The translations under genes and the position numbers were made by a program. Shown here piece after piece: positions 45,712 through 55,248 of a DNA stretch of 64,000 nucleotides. This DNA is from Pirellulaceae bacterium. GTDB taxonomy: Bacteria > Planctomycetota > Planctomycetia > Pirellulales > Pirellulaceae. The stretch spans positions 682,001 to 746,000 of the forward strand of contig JAHBXS010000004.1 in assembly GCA_019636375.1 (NCBI GenBank). Reading direction: 5' to 3'. The notes under the pieces were generated by a model. That model was given only the letters and a program-made list of their open reading frames with translations. It was not told where the DNA came from and did not search any database. How positions within the stretch are numbered: the first letter of the stretch is position 1; each line of letters begins with the position of its first letter.

Positions 45712-46188
45712 ATGAAAGGTTTGTCACAGCCCGTTATTTTAGTCATCGACACTGATTCGTTGTCCCTCGCGACGACAACTGCATTATTGTCGGGCCAAGG
45801 TTTTATAACCCACTCAGCGACCGACCGCGTTTCGGCACTGGCTCTGGCGGATAAGTTGAACCTGGACCTCGTGATTTGCGACGTCAATCTCAATGGGGAC
45901 GACGGAGTCGATGTTTGTTTGGCCCTGCGTAAACAAGTCCATTGCCATGATGTCCCGGTAATGTTTTTGTCGGTCAGTCAACTTCCTAGCGTCGCCTCAC
46001 GAATGTTTGATAACGGTGCGGCTCTATTTTTGAAAAAGCCCTTTGTACCCGCGATTCTGATCGATTTGGTCGAAAAGGCTCTTTGGATGCCACACCTCAT
46101 CAAATCCCACATCCATCGTCCCCACCTTCCAATGCATGCTACTCAGGATCGTGATGTCAGGGGAGCGGCGGCCGAGGTCGTGTATTGA
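45712..46188 (+). CDS. Single-domain response regulator
   Basis: 158 residues from the ATG at 45712 (MKGLSQPVILVIDTDS); the frame is open back to 45643 inside the selB upstream region. It is a receiver domain with the acidic pair in VIDTD, the phosphoacceptor Asp in LDLVICDVNLNGDDG, a Ser in VMFLSVSQ and Lys in FLKKPFVP. No output domain follows; a short His-rich tail (SHIHRPHLPMHATQD) ends the protein. Such stand-alone receivers pass phosphate to other proteins. It is divergent from selB and no histidine kinase is nearby. Confidence 0.87.
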   Translation: MKGLSQPVILVIDTDSLSLATTTALLSGQGFITHSATDRVSALALADKLNLDLVICDVNLNGDDGVDVCLALRKQVHCHDVPVMFLSVSQLPSVASRMFDNGAALFLKKPFVPAILIDLVEKALWMPHLIKSHIHRPHLPMHATQDRDVRGAAAEVVY

Positions 46189-46320
46189 TCTTCGGATTCA
46201 CAGGAATTATTTTGCTGTGAGCTAAGTGCCTTCGAGGTAGTGAGAGGTTCCCCGTTCTTGCTCTCGCTGCATGATACTGGTAATCTGGGAAAATTCCGAT
46301 CGTAGGCTAAAACAAAAAGT

Positions 46321-46418
46321 GCCTATCCCCAAAGGGGTCAGAACCTTTAGTGGCTAAGGGAAATTTAACGTTGTTTTGCTGCCCACCCGGAGAGGGTCTG
46401 ACCCCTGTAGGGATAGGC
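46321..46418. repeat. Palindromic REP/MITE-like element
   Basis: A 22-bp left arm (46321-46342, GCCTATCCCC then AAAGGGGTCAGA) pairs with the right arm (46397-46418, TCTGACCCCTG then TAGGGATAGGC) with two or three mismatches; the interior is about 54 bp. No transposase is present. The rest of the 46189-46500 gap holds only the ribosome-binding site of the next gene (AAGGAG). Confidence 0.85.
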
Positions 46419-46500
46419 TCTAAGCCCAATCGACTAGTTTAAACCCAAATAGCGACGGAACAAGTTTTTTCACCGCACAATTTTAAGGAGATAATTCACG

Positions 46501-47349
46501 ATGGCCGCAGCAAGTTTCACTAAAGCCCAAGCAAAAGCACTTTGTGACAACAAAGAGTACGACGTCTTCCTCAAGTCGATTTCACCGAAACTCAATCAAT
46601 TGACTGGCGTCGAACTGAAAGACTTGGTCGATTACAGCCGAAAACTCCGCGACCAATGGCGAGACGTTGCTCGTAAACAACGTCGCTCGACTCAATCCGC
46701 CAAGGGCCAGCGACAGACGATCGCCAACGCCCGTAGCGCCGACAAGGCGGCGTTATTCGAGCAAGTCCACAATGCTTTCAACGAGCGACTCAAAGATGTG
46801 CAAACCGGCGCGGTAGAAATCCCCAAGGGTCAACGCCCAGCGAGCGTTCCTCGCAAAGACCGAAAAATCGTGACCCGCGCCGTCCGCTCCGTCAACAAAA
46901 CGCGATTGAAGGACGCCAAGCAAAAAATCAACAAAGCCCGCCGTATCCTAGAAAAAACCACTCAACCGCAACAGGAATCTGAAATGGCAACTTCCAACTC
47001 AAAAGCACCAGCCAAGAAACCGAGTCCAAAAAAAGCCGCTTTAAAATCGGCACCGGCTAAAGTGGCCGTGAAGAAAGCTGCCGTCAAAAAGGCCTCTGCG
47101 TCTAAGAGCCGTTCCAAGAAACTGGCGAAACGAGCCGAGATTCAATCCACAATCGCAGGCAGTTCCAACGTTGCCACACAGGCCCCCAAACCATCCGCTG
47201 GTGGAGTTCCCTCGAAGAAAGCTCGCAATCGGAACCTCAACGCCATCGCTTCCAAAAATCGCACAAAGGTTGGCGGTTCAACTCGTATCAAGGCTCACGT
47301 CTCATCGGCGGGTCGACGCAACCAAAGTCGCCGCGACGCCAAAAATTAG
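46501..47349 (+). CDS. Lys/Ala-rich histone-H1-like protein
   Basis: 282 residues with a consensus ribosome-binding site (AAGGAG) before the ATG. Residues 1-155 are mostly helical and basic (FTKAQAKALCDNKEYDVFLK, LVDYSRKLRDQWRDVARKQR). The C-terminal half is a repetitive Lys/Ala/Pro tail (PAKKPSPKKAALKSAPAKVA, VKKAAVKKASASKSRSKKLA) like eukaryotic H1 or Alcaligenes/Bordetella BpH1. It very probably binds DNA non-specifically and compacts the nucleoid. I do not recognise the N-terminal domain. Planctomycetes have unusually condensed nucleoids, so such a protein fits the organism. Confidence 0.72.
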   Translation: MAAASFTKAQAKALCDNKEYDVFLKSISPKLNQLTGVELKDLVDYSRKLRDQWRDVARKQRRSTQSAKGQRQTIANARSADKAALFEQVHNAFNERLKDVQTGAVEIPKGQRPASVPRKDRKIVTRAVRSVNKTRLKDAKQKINKARRILEKTTQPQQESEMATSNSKAPAKKPSPKKAALKSAPAKVAVKKAAVKKASASKSRSKKLAKRAEIQSTIAGSSNVATQAPKPSAGGVPSKKARNRNLNAIASKNRTKVGGSTRIKAHVSSAGRRNQSRRDAKN

Positions 47350-47413
47350 GCATTGTCTTTAAATGCCAAACCATTCCGTAGCCACGCTCGCCAGAACGCG
47401 GAGCCGAGTAAGG

Positions 47414-47569
47414 AAAATGCAAATTGCAAAATGCAAATTGTAAAATGTGTGTGGTGTGACACGCTGGCAGGTTTGGTTTGGTTTTTATTGCGTGGCTTCC
47501 TTGTCCTCGTTCGTTCTTGCGGTCAAGGTGGATTTGGCCGTCGATTTTGCACTTTGCACTTTGCACTTG
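47414..47569. repeat. Low-complexity TGCAAA/TTTGCA stretches in inverted orientation
   Basis: Two short arrays face each other: AAAATGCAAATTGCAAAATG and onward (47414-47447), and ATTTTGCACTTTGCACTTTG and onward (47544-47569). The two could pair partly. They occupy the gap between the H1-like gene and the convergent PQQ gene; I see no gene in 47350-47672. Confidence 0.7.
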
Positions 47570-47672
47570 TTCCAAAATAACCGACTCAGGTCAATTTCCG
47601 GTCCCAGCAATTTACTGATCAAAAACTCGCCAATTTTTTACTTCAAATCAGGAGTTCTGAGCCTAGCCGCTG

Positions 47673-49034
47673 TCATTCCTTTTCCATCTTGCGAATCGAA
47701 TAAATTCGTGCCGCTGTGCGAATCAACAGCCGATCCCCGACTATGGCCGGCGTTGCCATCCCCATGTCGTCGGGTTCCAATCGGTTTTCGTGAAGCAGCT
47801 TGAACTGGTCGCTGGCCTCCAGGACAAACGTTACACCGTCCTCATTGAGGCAAAAGACCTTGCCGTCATAGGCCCATGGCGAGCTCGTAAATTCCCCCTT
47901 GAGCCGCTCCTTATCAAACAAAATTTCCCCAGTCTGTGCGTTTAAGCAAGAGACCATTCCGCGATCATACAAAACGTACAGTCCCCCTTGGTACACGATA
48001 GTACTGGGATTGTAGGGGGCCGCACGAGGCTGCGCCCACACCACAAATTCGCTCGATGTTGCATCGTCTTCCAAAGAGATATCACCTTCCGCGCCCGGTC
48101 GAATCACATAAATCGGTCGTCGTGGGTCCATGACATATCCCGAACTGACGACGACATTTCCATCGTGTTCGTAAGGGGTCGCGATCGTGATCGACGACAT
48201 CCCGTGAAGCGACCACAGCAATCGCCCCGATTCGTCATAGGACCGCACGCCTCCAGTACCAGCGGTGACGATTTCAGTTCGCAACGAATTTTTCCACACG
48301 AACGGCGTCGCCCAGTTGGTCGCTTCTTCGCGAGGTGTCTTCCATAACACCGCGCCATCGGTCGCGTTCAATGCCATCAAATAAGAGGACTCTTCATTAT
48401 CATTCACAAAATACAACCGCCCATCGTGAACAACCGGTGAAGCCGCCGTACCCCAACCCAAGCGAGTAGTCCTCGGCTCCAGCTCGTGCTTCCAAACGGG
48501 ATTGCCATCGAAATCAAAACAGTAAATCCCCAGATTCCCGAAACAAAAATAGACTCGCTCCCCATCGGTCGCCGCTGTTTCTGAAGCGTAGCTGCCTTTG
48601 ATATGGATCGCCGTCTTAGGAACCCCCGCATGAACCTCTCGTTCCCAGATAGTTTCTCCGCTTATTAAGTCCAAACAATAGACCATCCATCGATGTTGGT
48701 TTTGCGACGGTTTTAATCGCTCACCGCCGAAATACAGTCCCTTTTTGGCCTCTTCCATCTCTCCCGAATTTATCACTGACGTCAAAAATACTCGCTCGCC
48801 CCAGACCACCGGCGACGACCAACCCCGCCCGGGAATTTCCCGCTGCCATTCAATATTTTCTGAAGCTGACCAGCGACTTGGCAAATTCTCTCCGTCGCCG
48901 ATCCCCCGCGCCCCCGGTCCTCGAAACTGCGGCCAGTTCTCCTGCGACTCCGCGACTGCAAACAGAGTTAACCATAAGAATAGGGGAAAGCAAAAATGTT
49001 TACAGATACTCAACTTGATCGCTACCCTTGGCAT
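47673..49034 (-). CDS. Exported PQQ-type beta-propeller protein (second copy)
   Basis: 453 residues with a signal peptide (FCFPLFLWLTLFAVAES) and the same entry signature as the first family member (ENWPQFRGPGARGIGDG). Blade motifs include VYCLDLISGETIWEREV, LMALNATDGAVLWKTPREE, VSCLNAQTGEILFDKERLKG and VLEASDQFKLLHENRLEPDD. The protein should act outside the cytoplasm. No haem or clear catalytic motif is seen. It stands alone, divergent from nothing close, with a short leader at its 5' end. Confidence 0.88.
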   Translation of the reverse strand: MPRVAIKLSICKHFCFPLFLWLTLFAVAESQENWPQFRGPGARGIGDGENLPSRWSASENIEWQREIPGRGWSSPVVWGERVFLTSVINSGEMEEAKKGLYFGGERLKPSQNQHRWMVYCLDLISGETIWEREVHAGVPKTAIHIKGSYASETAATDGERVYFCFGNLGIYCFDFDGNPVWKHELEPRTTRLGWGTAASPVVHDGRLYFVNDNEESSYLMALNATDGAVLWKTPREEATNWATPFVWKNSLRTEIVTAGTGGVRSYDESGRLLWSLHGMSSITIATPYEHDGNVVVSSGYVMDPRRPIYVIRPGAEGDISLEDDATSSEFVVWAQPRAAPYNPSTIVYQGGLYVLYDRGMVSCLNAQTGEILFDKERLKGEFTSSPWAYDGKVFCLNEDGVTFVLEASDQFKLLHENRLEPDDMGMATPAIVGDRLLIRTAARIYSIRKMEKE

Positions 49035-49159
49035 TTCAACACCTCATTTAAAATAAACGGCCAACAATCGTAATTTATACCGCAAATCGTGCTCTTCGAT
49101 GAGACGGTTGATCGAAGTAAAAGCGTTGATTGACAGCCTGATAATTAACGAACGCGATT

Positions 49160-49942
49160 TTATTGAGTCGGAGGCTTTTGGGCGAGCGTTGCGAGGCAGG
49201 TTGGCAGGAACCGGGAAAGCGTCTCTTCGGAGGGAGGACTTGAGTCTTCAAACATATCGCGAAGGACAAATCCCGATTTCAACTGCCCGGCGATTAAGTC
49301 CTCAAGCGAGTGACTGAACACGAAAGGCTCTCCATCGGCACGCAATTGTTCCAGTTCGGCCTGACTAAGGTGGGTTTGATCCGAATATGGAAGCTTATGT
49401 CTAACCGCAAGAACGCCGATTTTCAGTTGGTCTTCGTCAAAGATGAATCGGACCGGATTGACAAACCCACACATCAATAACCCACCAGGACGCAACACCC
49501 GAAACACTTCGTCGAACATCGTCTGCACGCTGGGAATAAACGATACCGAGCATGGATTGAAAACAACATCGAATGTGTCCGCTCTAAAACAAGACAAATC
49601 GCGCATGTCACCCAAAACCGACTTGATTTCGAGACCATCTCTTTGAGCGACGTATTGGTCTTGTTCGAGTTGGCGAGTCGAATTGTCGATGACAGTGACA
49701 TGGGCCCCTGCAGCTGCGAAAATCGGGGCTTGTTGCCCTCCGCCTGATGCAAGGCCTAGGATTTTAAGCCCGTTCATCTTGGGAAACCAAGTATTCGGAA
49801 CTGGCTTTTGTGGCGTCAACACGACTTTCCAATTCCCCTCGCGGGCCGCAGCGATCACTTCGCTCGACACGGGTATCGTCCAACAATTCCCCGCTTCAAC
49901 CTGACTATCCCAGGCCTTTCGATTGTATTCCGCAATATCCAT
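49160..49942 (-). CDS. Class I SAM-dependent methyltransferase
   Basis: 260 residues from the ATG at 49942 (MDIAEYNRKAWDSQV); an in-frame ATG at 49954 adds four. The Rossmann core is clear: motif I GLKILGLASGGGQQAPIFAA, acidic strand VTVIDNSTRQLEQDQ, motif III region GDMRDLSCFRADTFDVVFNP and VLRPGGLLMCGFVNP. The substrate is unknown. It follows argF on the same strand with a 60-bp gap and may be co-transcribed, but no link to arginine synthesis is evident. Confidence 0.9.
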   Translation of the reverse strand: MDIAEYNRKAWDSQVEAGNCWTIPVSSEVIAAAREGNWKVVLTPQKPVPNTWFPKMNGLKILGLASGGGQQAPIFAAAGAHVTVIDNSTRQLEQDQYVAQRDGLEIKSVLGDMRDLSCFRADTFDVVFNPCSVSFIPSVQTMFDEVFRVLRPGGLLMCGFVNPVRFIFDEDQLKIGVLAVRHKLPYSDQTHLSQAELEQLRADGEPFVFSHSLEDLIAGQLKSGFVLRDMFEDSSPPSEETLSRFLPTCLATLAQKPPTQ

Positions 49943-50001
49943 CCGGTTCCTCAAAATATCTGCAGGCTATTGACGCTCGAATCGGAGGGGTCAATCTGCG
50001 T

Positions 50002-50919
50002 CTAACCTTGTTTCAACAACCAGGCGACAAGACCTTTTTGGGCGTGAAGGCGATTTTCAGCTTGGTCAATGACGATACTTTGCGGACCGTCGATCACCGA
50101 ACTGGCGACCTCCTCCCCGCGTCTTGCTGGCAGACAATGCAAAAATTTTGCGTTTGGTTTTGCTGCGGACATGAGTGCCGAAGTAACTTGAAAGTTAGCG
50201 AAGGCTTGCAGCCTCCGTTCGGACTCAGCTTCTTGCCCCATACTTGTCCACACATCTGTGTAGACGAAATCTGCCTCCCGAACGGCGGCGAAGGGATCAG
50301 AGGTCTGTGAGTTGGCCGAGAGCCCCAACGACGCCAGAAAATTCTCCGAGAACTGATACCTCTCGGGAGCAGCGATCGTGAACTCGATAGCGAGTTTACT
50401 ACAGGCTTCCGCCAAGCTAACGGCGACGTTGTTAGCATCCCCCACATAGGCGACTTTGACATCCTTTTGCCCCTGAGAGTGCTCACGAATCGTCATCACA
50501 TCCGCGAGGGCCTGACAAGGATGCGAAAGATCAGTCAATCCGTTGATGATCGAGCAGCGACTGAAGCTCGCTGCCTCGACCACACTTTGGTGGTCCTTGG
50601 CTCTTATTACCAACACGTCAAGGTAGCTCGTCAGAATCGGTATAAAATCGCACACCGGTTCCCGCGATGGCCAACCGACATCTGCTCCCAGATACAAACT
50701 GGCCCCGCCATGCTGGTTCATCAACGCCTCGAAACTCACCCGGGTTCTCAGTGAAGGCTTTTCGAACAAAAGACCGCAAACGAGATTCTGAAAAATCGGT
50801 CGTCGCTGACCGGCCTTTAGTTCCTGCTTTAGACGAACCGCGATCTCAAGAATCTCTTCGATTTGTTCCCTCGAAAGATCGACCAATGATAAAAGATGCT
50901 GCAACGTGAACACTCCCAT
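50002..50919 (-). CDS. argF: Ornithine carbamoyltransferase
   Basis: 305 residues of usual length. The carbamoyl-phosphate site is KPSLRTRVSFEALM (S-x-R-T-R). HPCQALADVMTI and KVAYVGDANNVAVSLAEACS follow, and HCLPARRGEEV binds ornithine. It makes citrulline from ornithine and carbamoyl phosphate. The gene is 26 bp after argB on the same strand, so both arginine steps are likely in one transcript. The ornithine-loop sequence is somewhat divergent (LSANSQTSDP), but all key residues are kept. Confidence 0.95.
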   Translation of the reverse strand: MGVFTLQHLLSLVDLSREQIEEILEIAVRLKQELKAGQRRPIFQNLVCGLLFEKPSLRTRVSFEALMNQHGGASLYLGADVGWPSREPVCDFIPILTSYLDVLVIRAKDHQSVVEAASFSRCSIINGLTDLSHPCQALADVMTIREHSQGQKDVKVAYVGDANNVAVSLAEACSKLAIEFTIAAPERYQFSENFLASLGLSANSQTSDPFAAVREADFVYTDVWTSMGQEAESERRLQAFANFQVTSALMSAAKPNAKFLHCLPARRGEEVASSVIDGPQSIVIDQAENRLHAQKGLVAWLLKQG

Positions 50920-50945
50920 TTACACAGGTTGTAATGCCGAACGAT

Positions 50946-51821
50946 TTACTCAGTAATGACTGTGCCTACACCGGATGAAGTGTAAACTTCCAACAACAAC
51001 GAGTGGCGAATTCGACCGTCAATAATGTGGATTTTTTTGACCCCTTGCCGGAGCGTGTCCAGGCAGGATTCGATTTTTGGAATCATTCCACCAGAAATTT
51101 GTCCGCTTGACATCATTTCCCCAGCAGAATTTCGATTAAGGCTCGAAATAAGTGAGTCGGGGTCTTGAGGGTCTCGTAGCACGCCAGGAACGTCACTTAG
51201 AAAGACAAGTTTGTCGGCATTGAGTTCGACGGCCAATCGAGTCGCGGCAGTATCGGCGTTCACATTTAACTTTTGTCCCGCGTCAGTGAGGCACATCGAC
51301 GGAATAAAAGGGACTTGTCCGGCATAACAAAGATTTTCAATCACCAAGCGATCAATTCGCAAAACTTCGCCAACAAAACCCAGGTCAATCGGCTGATTCT
51401 CGGCGTCACGCAAAGTGAGCTTTTCTCCGAATAGGACTGGAGTTGACAGGAAGTTGAGGGTCATTGCCCGCCCACCAATTTTTTCAAATTCGTCGGCGAG
51501 GTAATGATTCGTTTCTTCCGCCAACACTCGCTCGACGATATTCAAGGTCGCCGCATCGGTATACCGACGCCCTTGAACAAAATTCGGTTGAATGCCAGCC
51601 TCTTTCATAGCTGCATTGATACGTGCCCCGCCTCCGTGGATGACCACGGGGCGAAGGCCCACCGTTTCCATGAATAAGATGTCGAGCAGGATATGACGAA
51701 GTTGGTCGGGGTTGTCCAAGACACTACCGCCAAGTTTGATCACGGTTGTTTTATCGCGAAATTTGCGAATCCATCCCAGTGCTTCGATTAACGTATCGGC
51801 TTTATCAATCGCTTCTTGCAT
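50946..51821 (-). CDS. argB: Acetylglutamate kinase
   Basis: 291 residues. Family features are [13 protein letters not shown] with the catalytic Lys, [59 protein letters not shown] with the nucleotide-binding block, and [20 protein letters not shown]. It phosphorylates N-acetylglutamate, the second step of arginine synthesis. It begins 37 bp after the stop of the FAAL-ACP-oxoamine synthase gene and is followed by argF, so the three probably share a transcript. Confidence 0.95.
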   Translation of the reverse strand: MQEAIDKADTLIEALGWIRKFRDKTTVIKLGGSVLDNPDQLRHILLDILFMETVGLRPVVIHGGGARINAAMKEAGIQPNFVQGRRYTDAATLNIVERVLAEETNHYLADEFEKIGGRAMTLNFLSTPVLFGEKLTLRDAENQPIDLGFVGEVLRIDRLVIENLCYAGQVPFIPSMCLTDAGQKLNVNADTAATRLAVELNADKLVFLSDVPGVLRDPQDPDSLISSLNRNSAGEMMSSGQISGGMIPKIESCLDTLRQGVKKIHIIDGRIRHSLLLEVYTSSGVGTVITE

Positions 51822-51858
51822 GAAGACCTATCAGAAAAAAGATGAACTGTCGGAGCGT

Positions 51859-54800
51859 TTAGACCGCCGGGACTGGTTCGTCCCATTCCTGTTTGATCTG
51901 ATTCCAAATCTCACCAAGTGTGGCAACCGCTTCGCGGATTTGATTTTCAGAATGAGCAGCCGTGATGAAGAACCGAACTCGTGCCTGATCTTCTGGAACG
52001 GCAGGATAGAGAATCGGTTGGGCGTTAATCCCATGATCAAAGAGACCTTGAGATAACTGTAGGGCCCGAATTGAGTTTTGAGTCATTGCGGGAATGATTG
52101 GCGAGTCGTGGCTGGGGCCGGTGTCGATACCGACTTGTTTCGCCAAACTCAAAAACAGACGCGAATTATCTCGCAATTGACGAACTCGCTCTGGTTCGCG
52201 GGTGATGACGTTGAGAGCCCCCAACGCAGCACCGACATTCGCTGGCGGAATCCCGGCTGCAAAGACGTAGCCCGGCGTCGTGTACCTAAGATACTCGATC
52301 AAATTGTGACTACCACCCACAAAACCGCCACAACTTCCAAAGGCTTTGCTCAACGTCCCCATCCAGCATTCAACGCTTTCGCGCGGAATATCGAACAACT
52401 CGCCGACCCCGCGCCCCGTTTCGCCCAGCGTGCCAATCGAATGTGCTTCGTCGATAAACAGCCAGCAGTGGTGCTTTTGCTTAACGCGTACGAACTCGGG
52501 AACCTTTGGAAAGTCGCCGTCCATGCTGTACAGTCCTTCGATGCAGATCAGCACGCGACGATACTCGGCACGGTTCTCGCTGAGAATTTCGTCGAGGTGT
52601 TGCCAGTCGTTGTGATTAAAGGGACGGCGGCGGGCGCCGGACATTTCGGCCCCTTGAATAATGCTGTTGTGAGCAAGTGCGTCATGGAGGATCAAATCTC
52701 CCGCTCCGACCAGGTGTCCGATCACCGACTCATTCGTCGCATGTCCCCCTGGGAAGGTGATGACATCTTCGACGCCAAGAAATTTCGACAACCCTCGCTC
52801 GAGTTCACGATGAATTGTTTTTTCCCCGGAGACCAAGCGACTTGCGGAAACGCTGGTCCCGAATTGGTCGATCGCCTCTTTTGCCGAGCGCGTGACATCT
52901 GGATGTCCCGAAAGCCCCAAATAGTTGTAACTGGAAAACGAAATCAACTCCCGACCACCAATACGAGTCGTGTCCGCAATCACTCCCTCGTGAATGGAGA
53001 AGAACGGATTGCGAAGTCCTGTTCTCAGGATTTGTTCTTTGTTCCGTTGCAGCCGGACGTATTCAGGAGTTTTCTCCAAGATGTAGTAGGTGTCTGGGAT
53101 TGGCTTTCCGGCCGCAATGATCTTGGGTTGCCCATTGATTTGTGCGGGCTCTTTGACCAATGAAGTTCCAAGATATTCTTGAACAGCGGCAGCAACCTCG
53201 CGCACTGTTTCAATTTCCTGCAAAACCTCGTCCGGAAGGCGGCCACCAAAACTTGTCTCTAGGATGCGTGCGATTTCCAATCGCTCAAGGGAATCTAGCC
53301 CTAAGTCAACGACAATGTTCGAGTCAGCATTGACATTGCGAGATCGCTCGGCTCCAACTTGCTTCACGGCATTGATAACCATCGCAAGAACGGTACTGTC
53401 GACCGGTTCGACCGTTTGCCCATTGTTCGCTGGTGGCATTTCCGGCGTCGCACCGCTTTCGTCGAGGACGCTCCATCGTTCAATGACCGTCAGCTTGTTT
53501 TCGATGTATTGCTCGCGACAGGCATGACGTTGGATTTTTCCACTTGAGGTCTTAGGAACTGAATTTGCGCGGACCAACACAATCACGTCGGGCGGGATAT
53601 CGTGTTCGGCAATCACACTTTTGCGAATTCGATCCATGATCCCATCAAGGTTCGTATTGGGGCCACGCTCTACTTCGCAAACGACCACCAACTGTTCACG
53701 GTCCCATCGCTGAACCGCAAACGCCGCTGCTCCGGTCGTTCGCAATCGATGATCACAAGATTCGACGGTGGCTTCGATGTCCTGCGGATAACGATTGACG
53801 CCGCGAATGATGATCATGTCTTTGAGACGACCAGTGATGAACAACTCGCCTCGGTCCATGAATCCCAAGTCGCCCGTCCGCAGAAAACGCCGTCCATCGT
53901 CGGGATTAAGCGGAGCACGAAACGTCTTTTCGGATTCTTCGGGTTTATTCCAATAGCCGGCTCCGACACTGGGGCTAGAGACCCAGATTTCTCCGATCTC
54001 GTTTTCTGGCATTAGCTTCCGTGATTCGGGATGGACAATCAGAACTTCTTCGCCATCGATGATTTGACCGCACCCGACTAATTCATGAGCCTTGGGGTCA
54101 GCATCTTCTAACGGAACGACCCGTTGTTCAACTAAAGCCGAACGATCAAATGACCGAATCACAGGCGGTTTCTTGGCATCGCCTCCGGTGATAATCAACG
54201 AGGCTTCTGCCATTCCGTAGCACGGGTAATGCGCCTCATGTCGGAAACCGTACGGAGCGAATCGGCGCGTAAATGCCTTGAGCACATTTGAGCGAACCGG
54301 CTCGGCCCCGTTGAAGGCAATCGTCCAGCAAGAAAGATCCAGCCCCTCACATTGCTCGTCGGTAATCTTGTCGGCGCTAATGGCATACGCAAAATTCGGT
54401 CCGCCGGTGCAATTGCAGCGATATTTGCTGATCGCCTGCAGCCAACGAATCGGTCGAGTCAAAAATGAAACAGGGGACATCATGTTCTGAGCACCACCGC
54501 AAAAAATCGGATTGAGAATTCCTCCGATGAGCCCCATGTCGTGGTAAGCCGGCAACCAACTGCAACCAATCAACTCGTGTGTTAGGCCGAATGCCTCCGT
54601 GATCATCCGGCAGTTTGCCATCAGATTGCTTTGAGTCAAAACCACACCTTTCGGCGAACCGGTCGAGCCAGACGTGTACTGGATAATGGCAATGTCTTGC
54701 GGGTTGATTTTCGGCTTGACCCAGTCGCCACTCAACTCGGTGGGAATCTCTTCAGTCGCCAACCATGGAATTCTCTTTAAATTGGGCGAATCATCCAACA

Positions 54801-55206
54801 TCCCTTCCTTGCGATCCCGCACATCGGCTACCGTAAGTGCGATGCTGGCTTCGACATCTTCGGAGATCGCGTTAATTCGCCCCATATTGCGATTTCTTCG
54901 GGGAGGATACGCAGGAACGGCCGTTACACCGGCATAAAAACATCCCATCAACGCCTCGACAAACTCCAAGCCGGGCGGATACATCATCAACGCGCGTTGT
55001 CCGCGCATCCCCTCGCCAACCAAATAAGCCGCAATGGCCCGAGCACGTTCTTCTAGCTGAGAATACGTCAAGACAACATCATCGTGGTCATCCCTGAGGA
55101 AGCGAAATGCGACTTCCTCAGGCTTGGCCACCGTCCAGTACATGAATCGATCCATGTAGACCGTCTCTGGTGGGGAAAACGGTGCCATCAACTCAGCAAT
55201 TTTCAC
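51859..55206 (-). CDS. Fatty-acyl-AMP ligase/ACP/alpha-oxoamine synthase fusion
   Basis: The GTG at 55206 with GGAGGT nine bases upstream is the best start (1115 residues); the frame is open to 55248. Residues about 10-590 are a fatty-acyl-AMP ligase: IIQYTSGSTGSPKGVVLTQS, SWLPAYHDMGLIGGIL, YGMAEASLIITGG, FLRTGDLGFMDRGELFITGR. A carrier protein follows with DLGLDSLERLE (Ser at about 637). The last part (about 720-1100) is an AONS/serine-palmitoyltransferase-like enzyme: SSYNYLGLSGHP, TFPGGHATNESV, FIDEAHSIGTLGETGRGVGE and GTLSKAFGSCGGFV (PLP Lys near 953). The protein could activate a fatty acid, load it on its own carrier and condense it with an amino acid to a 3-oxo-amino lipid, as in sphingolipid or sulfonolipid synthesis. 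The amino acid is unknown. Confidence 0.92.
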   Translation of the reverse strand: MKIAELMAPFSPPETVYMDRFMYWTVAKPEEVAFRFLRDDHDDVVLTYSQLEERARAIAAYLVGEGMRGQRALMMYPPGLEFVEALMGCFYAGVTAVPAYPPRRNRNMGRINAISEDVEASIALTVADVRDRKEGMLDDSPNLKRIPWLATEEIPTELSGDWVKPKINPQDIAIIQYTSGSTGSPKGVVLTQSNLMANCRMITEAFGLTHELIGCSWLPAYHDMGLIGGILNPIFCGGAQNMMSPVSFLTRPIRWLQAISKYRCNCTGGPNFAYAISADKITDEQCEGLDLSCWTIAFNGAEPVRSNVLKAFTRRFAPYGFRHEAHYPCYGMAEASLIITGGDAKKPPVIRSFDRSALVEQRVVPLEDADPKAHELVGCGQIIDGEEVLIVHPESRKLMPENEIGEIWVSSPSVGAGYWNKPEESEKTFRAPLNPDDGRRFLRTGDLGFMDRGELFITGRLKDMIIIRGVNRYPQDIEATVESCDHRLRTTGAAAFAVQRWDREQLVVVCEVERGPNTNLDGIMDRIRKSVIAEHDIPPDVIVLVRANSVPKTSSGKIQRHACREQYIENKLTVIERWSVLDESGATPEMPPANNGQTVEPVDSTVLAMVINAVKQVGAERSRNVNADSNIVVDLGLDSLERLEIARILETSFGGRLPDEVLQEIETVREVAAAVQEYLGTSLVKEPAQINGQPKIIAAGKPIPDTYYILEKTPEYVRLQRNKEQILRTGLRNPFFSIHEGVIADTTRIGGRELISFSSYNYLGLSGHPDVTRSAKEAIDQFGTSVSASRLVSGEKTIHRELERGLSKFLGVEDVITFPGGHATNESVIGHLVGAGDLILHDALAHNSIIQGAEMSGARRRPFNHNDWQHLDEILSENRAEYRRVLICIEGLYSMDGDFPKVPEFVRVKQKHHCWLFIDEAHSIGTLGETGRGVGELFDIPRESVECWMGTLSKAFGSCGGFVGGSHNLIEYLRYTTPGYVFAAGIPPANVGAALGALNVITREPERVRQLRDNSRLFLSLAKQVGIDTGPSHDSPIIPAMTQNSIRALQLSQGLFDHGINAQPILYPAVPEDQARVRFFITAAHSENQIREAVATLGEIWNQIKQEWDEPVPAV

Positions 55207-55248
55207 AGTCTTTCGACCTCCGAAACCTACTTGCAATACACCCCGCAT

